From the NCBI RefSeq assembly GCF_900115175.1, contig NZ_FOYV01000001.1:2108001-2172000 (forward strand): a stretch of DNA of 64,000 nucleotides. The letters run 5' to 3'. The notes beneath the pieces were generated by a model that saw only the letters and a list, made by a program, of their open reading frames with translations, had not been told where the DNA came from and ran no database searches. The translations under genes were made by a program, and so were the position numbers. Positions 62,874 through 64,000 of the stretch are shown here, piece by piece. Origin of the DNA: Marinobacter gudaonensis. Its GTDB lineage: Bacteria; Pseudomonadota; Gammaproteobacteria; Pseudomonadales; Oleiphilaceae. Positions within the stretch are counted from its first letter, which is position 1. Every line of letters starts with the position of its first letter.

Positions 62874-64000
62874 ATGAACGAAGAACTTGAAACGGACTAT
62901 CTCATCGTGGGTGCCGGGGCTGCGGGCATGGCTTTTGCGGACTCGCTGCTCACTCATTCCAACGCATCTGTCACCATCGTTGATCGACGCCACGCGCCTG
63001 GTGGGCACTGGATTGATGCTTATCCCTACGTCCGCCTGCACCAGCCTTCTTCCCTTTATGGGGTCAGTTCGGTACCGCTTGGTCAAAATGCCATCGATGG
63101 CACTGGCACGAATGCCGGCTTCTACGAGCTCGCCGGTGTCGACGAAATCCGGGCCTACTACAGCCACGTGATGCAACGCCACTTCCTCCCTGGTGGCCGT
63201 GTTCGTTATTTTCCGAACTGTGACTATCTGGGTGATGGCCACTTTATCTCCCGGCTGGGGCAAAAATCCTGGACGGCGAATGTCCGGCGTAAGGTGGTCG
63301 ACACCACCTATACCGAAGGCGCCGTTCCCGGTGCCAGTGCGCCGCCGTTTGAAGTGGCCGACGGCGTTCACTGTGTCCCTGCAGGTGGAATTGCCAGTAT
63401 CACGGACCGCCCGGAACGCTTCGTTATCATCGGTGCGGGCAAGACCGCTCTGGATGCCTGTGTCTGGCTGCTGGAACAGGGCGTTTCCGCTTCTGCAATT
63501 CAGTGGATCAGACCGCGCGAGTCATGGTGGTTGAACCGCCGTTTTCACCAGCCCAATGATCTGCTTCCGGATTTTTATCAGGGTATGGCTGTGCAGCTCG
63601 AAGCCATGGCACAGGCGACCTCGATTGAGGATCTGGTATCGAGGCTGGAAATTGAAAAATTCTTTCTTCGCATTGACCCCGACATTGTTCCAACCATGTT
63701 CCGGGGTGCGGTGATCAGCGAAGCAGAACTGGAGCTTCTGCGCCAGATCAAGGACGTTATCCGCCTTGGGCATGTGCGGCGAATAGAACGGGACCAGATC
63801 ATCCTTGAAGAGGGCAGCGTGCCCACAAGCGAGGGGACCATGCATGTCCACTGCGCCTCGAAAGGGCTTTCGCGCCCGCCTCTTCGTCCGATTTTTGAGC
63901 CTGGCCTGGTAACCGTTCAGCCATTCCTGTGGGGGTTCGCGTGCTACCAGTTCGCCATGCTGGGCGTTGTCGAGGCAACCCTGGACAGTGATGACAAGAA
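62874..64000 (+). CDS. FAD/NAD(P)-dependent oxidoreductase, partial at window end
   Basis: An open frame of 375 codons runs to the window edge without a stop. It has an N-terminal FAD dinucleotide fold (YLIVGAGAAGMAFAD, then a VDRRHAPGGHW segment) and a second dinucleotide fold (FVIIGAGKTALDACVWL). This two-fold layout fits flavin-containing monooxygenase-like or related NAD(P)/FAD oxidoreductases. The substrate is unknown and the C-terminus lies outside. GGGAG is 6 bp before ATG 62874; ATG 62871 is adjacent. Confidence 0.78.
   Translation, partial: MNEELETDYLIVGAGAAGMAFADSLLTHSNASVTIVDRRHAPGGHWIDAYPYVRLHQPSSLYGVSSVPLGQNAIDGTGTNAGFYELAGVDEIRAYYSHVMQRHFLPGGRVRYFPNCDYLGDGHFISRLGQKSWTANVRRKVVDTTYTEGAVPGASAPPFEVADGVHCVPAGGIASITDRPERFVIIGAGKTALDACVWLLEQGVSASAIQWIRPRESWWLNRRFHQPNDLLPDFYQGMAVQLEAMAQATSIEDLVSRLEIEKFFLRIDPDIVPTMFRGAVISEAELELLRQIKDVIRLGHVRRIERDQIILEEGSVPTSEGTMHVHCASKGLSRPPLRPIFEPGLVTVQPFLWGFACYQFAMLGVVEATLDSDDK

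Overview
The window reads as a GC-rich chromosomal segment of a marine gammaproteobacterium, most likely Marinobacter or a close relative. The order tonB-like, gshB, pilG-H-I-J-K, chpA-B-C matches the Pseudomonas-type Chp twitching-motility cluster. The rest (several c-di-GMP enzymes, fadE, a PhaC-like hydrolase, copper and zinc homeostasis) fits a free-living hydrocarbon or lipid degrader. This assignment is inferred from gene content and order, not from a database search. No rRNA, tRNA, CRISPR array, prophage or intact insertion sequence was seen.

Layout. 0-16 kb: a TonB-like protein and gshB on the minus strand, then a compact plus-strand Chp chemosensory operon that includes a 7.6-kb hybrid kinase gene (chpA). 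15.8-18 kb: zur-znuC-znuB behind a promoter that overlaps a Zur-like operator; znuA is not here. 18-25 kb: a PAS sensor, a double-CDGSH iron-sulfur protein, an unknown membrane protein next to a 20-base G run, a patatin-like lipase, a diguanylate cyclase, an epoxide-hydrolase-like enzyme, and folE-folX. 25-34 kb: a GGDEF-EAL protein, a copper cluster (MerR regulator, CopA ATPase, a 38-residue membrane peptide, a CopG/DUF411 protein) behind a MerR-type operator, and a third GGDEF protein. 34-38 kb: an exported His/Gly/Glu repeat protein divergent from a PiuC-type dioxygenase with a Fur-like box between them, then RNase II. 38-64 kb: mixed metabolism and transport (acyltransferase, PhaC-like hydrolase, HAD, two LysR regulators, MFS, MATE, two EamA and one AEC transporter, tpx, a Nudix-metallo-beta-lactamase fusion, an AstE/AspA-like deacylase, a PatB-like lyase, an MCP, FadE, TrmO), ending in a partial flavoprotein.

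The most unusual signal is a family of six intergenic palindromic elements of about 100-116 bp (near 28.1, 40.4, 43.6, 45.0, 45.7 and 61.5 kb). Each has a long, nearly perfect outer stem whose sequence is unique to its locus. Inside is a conserved core that folds into two small hairpins, both tipped by CATCC(A/C)TG. The small stems differ between copies but stay paired. Read on the opposite strand, both tips present GGA in a hairpin loop, resembling CsrA/RsmA binding sites. One copy lies between the MerR-type operator and the merR-copA reading frames. I do not recognise this family as a named repeat.
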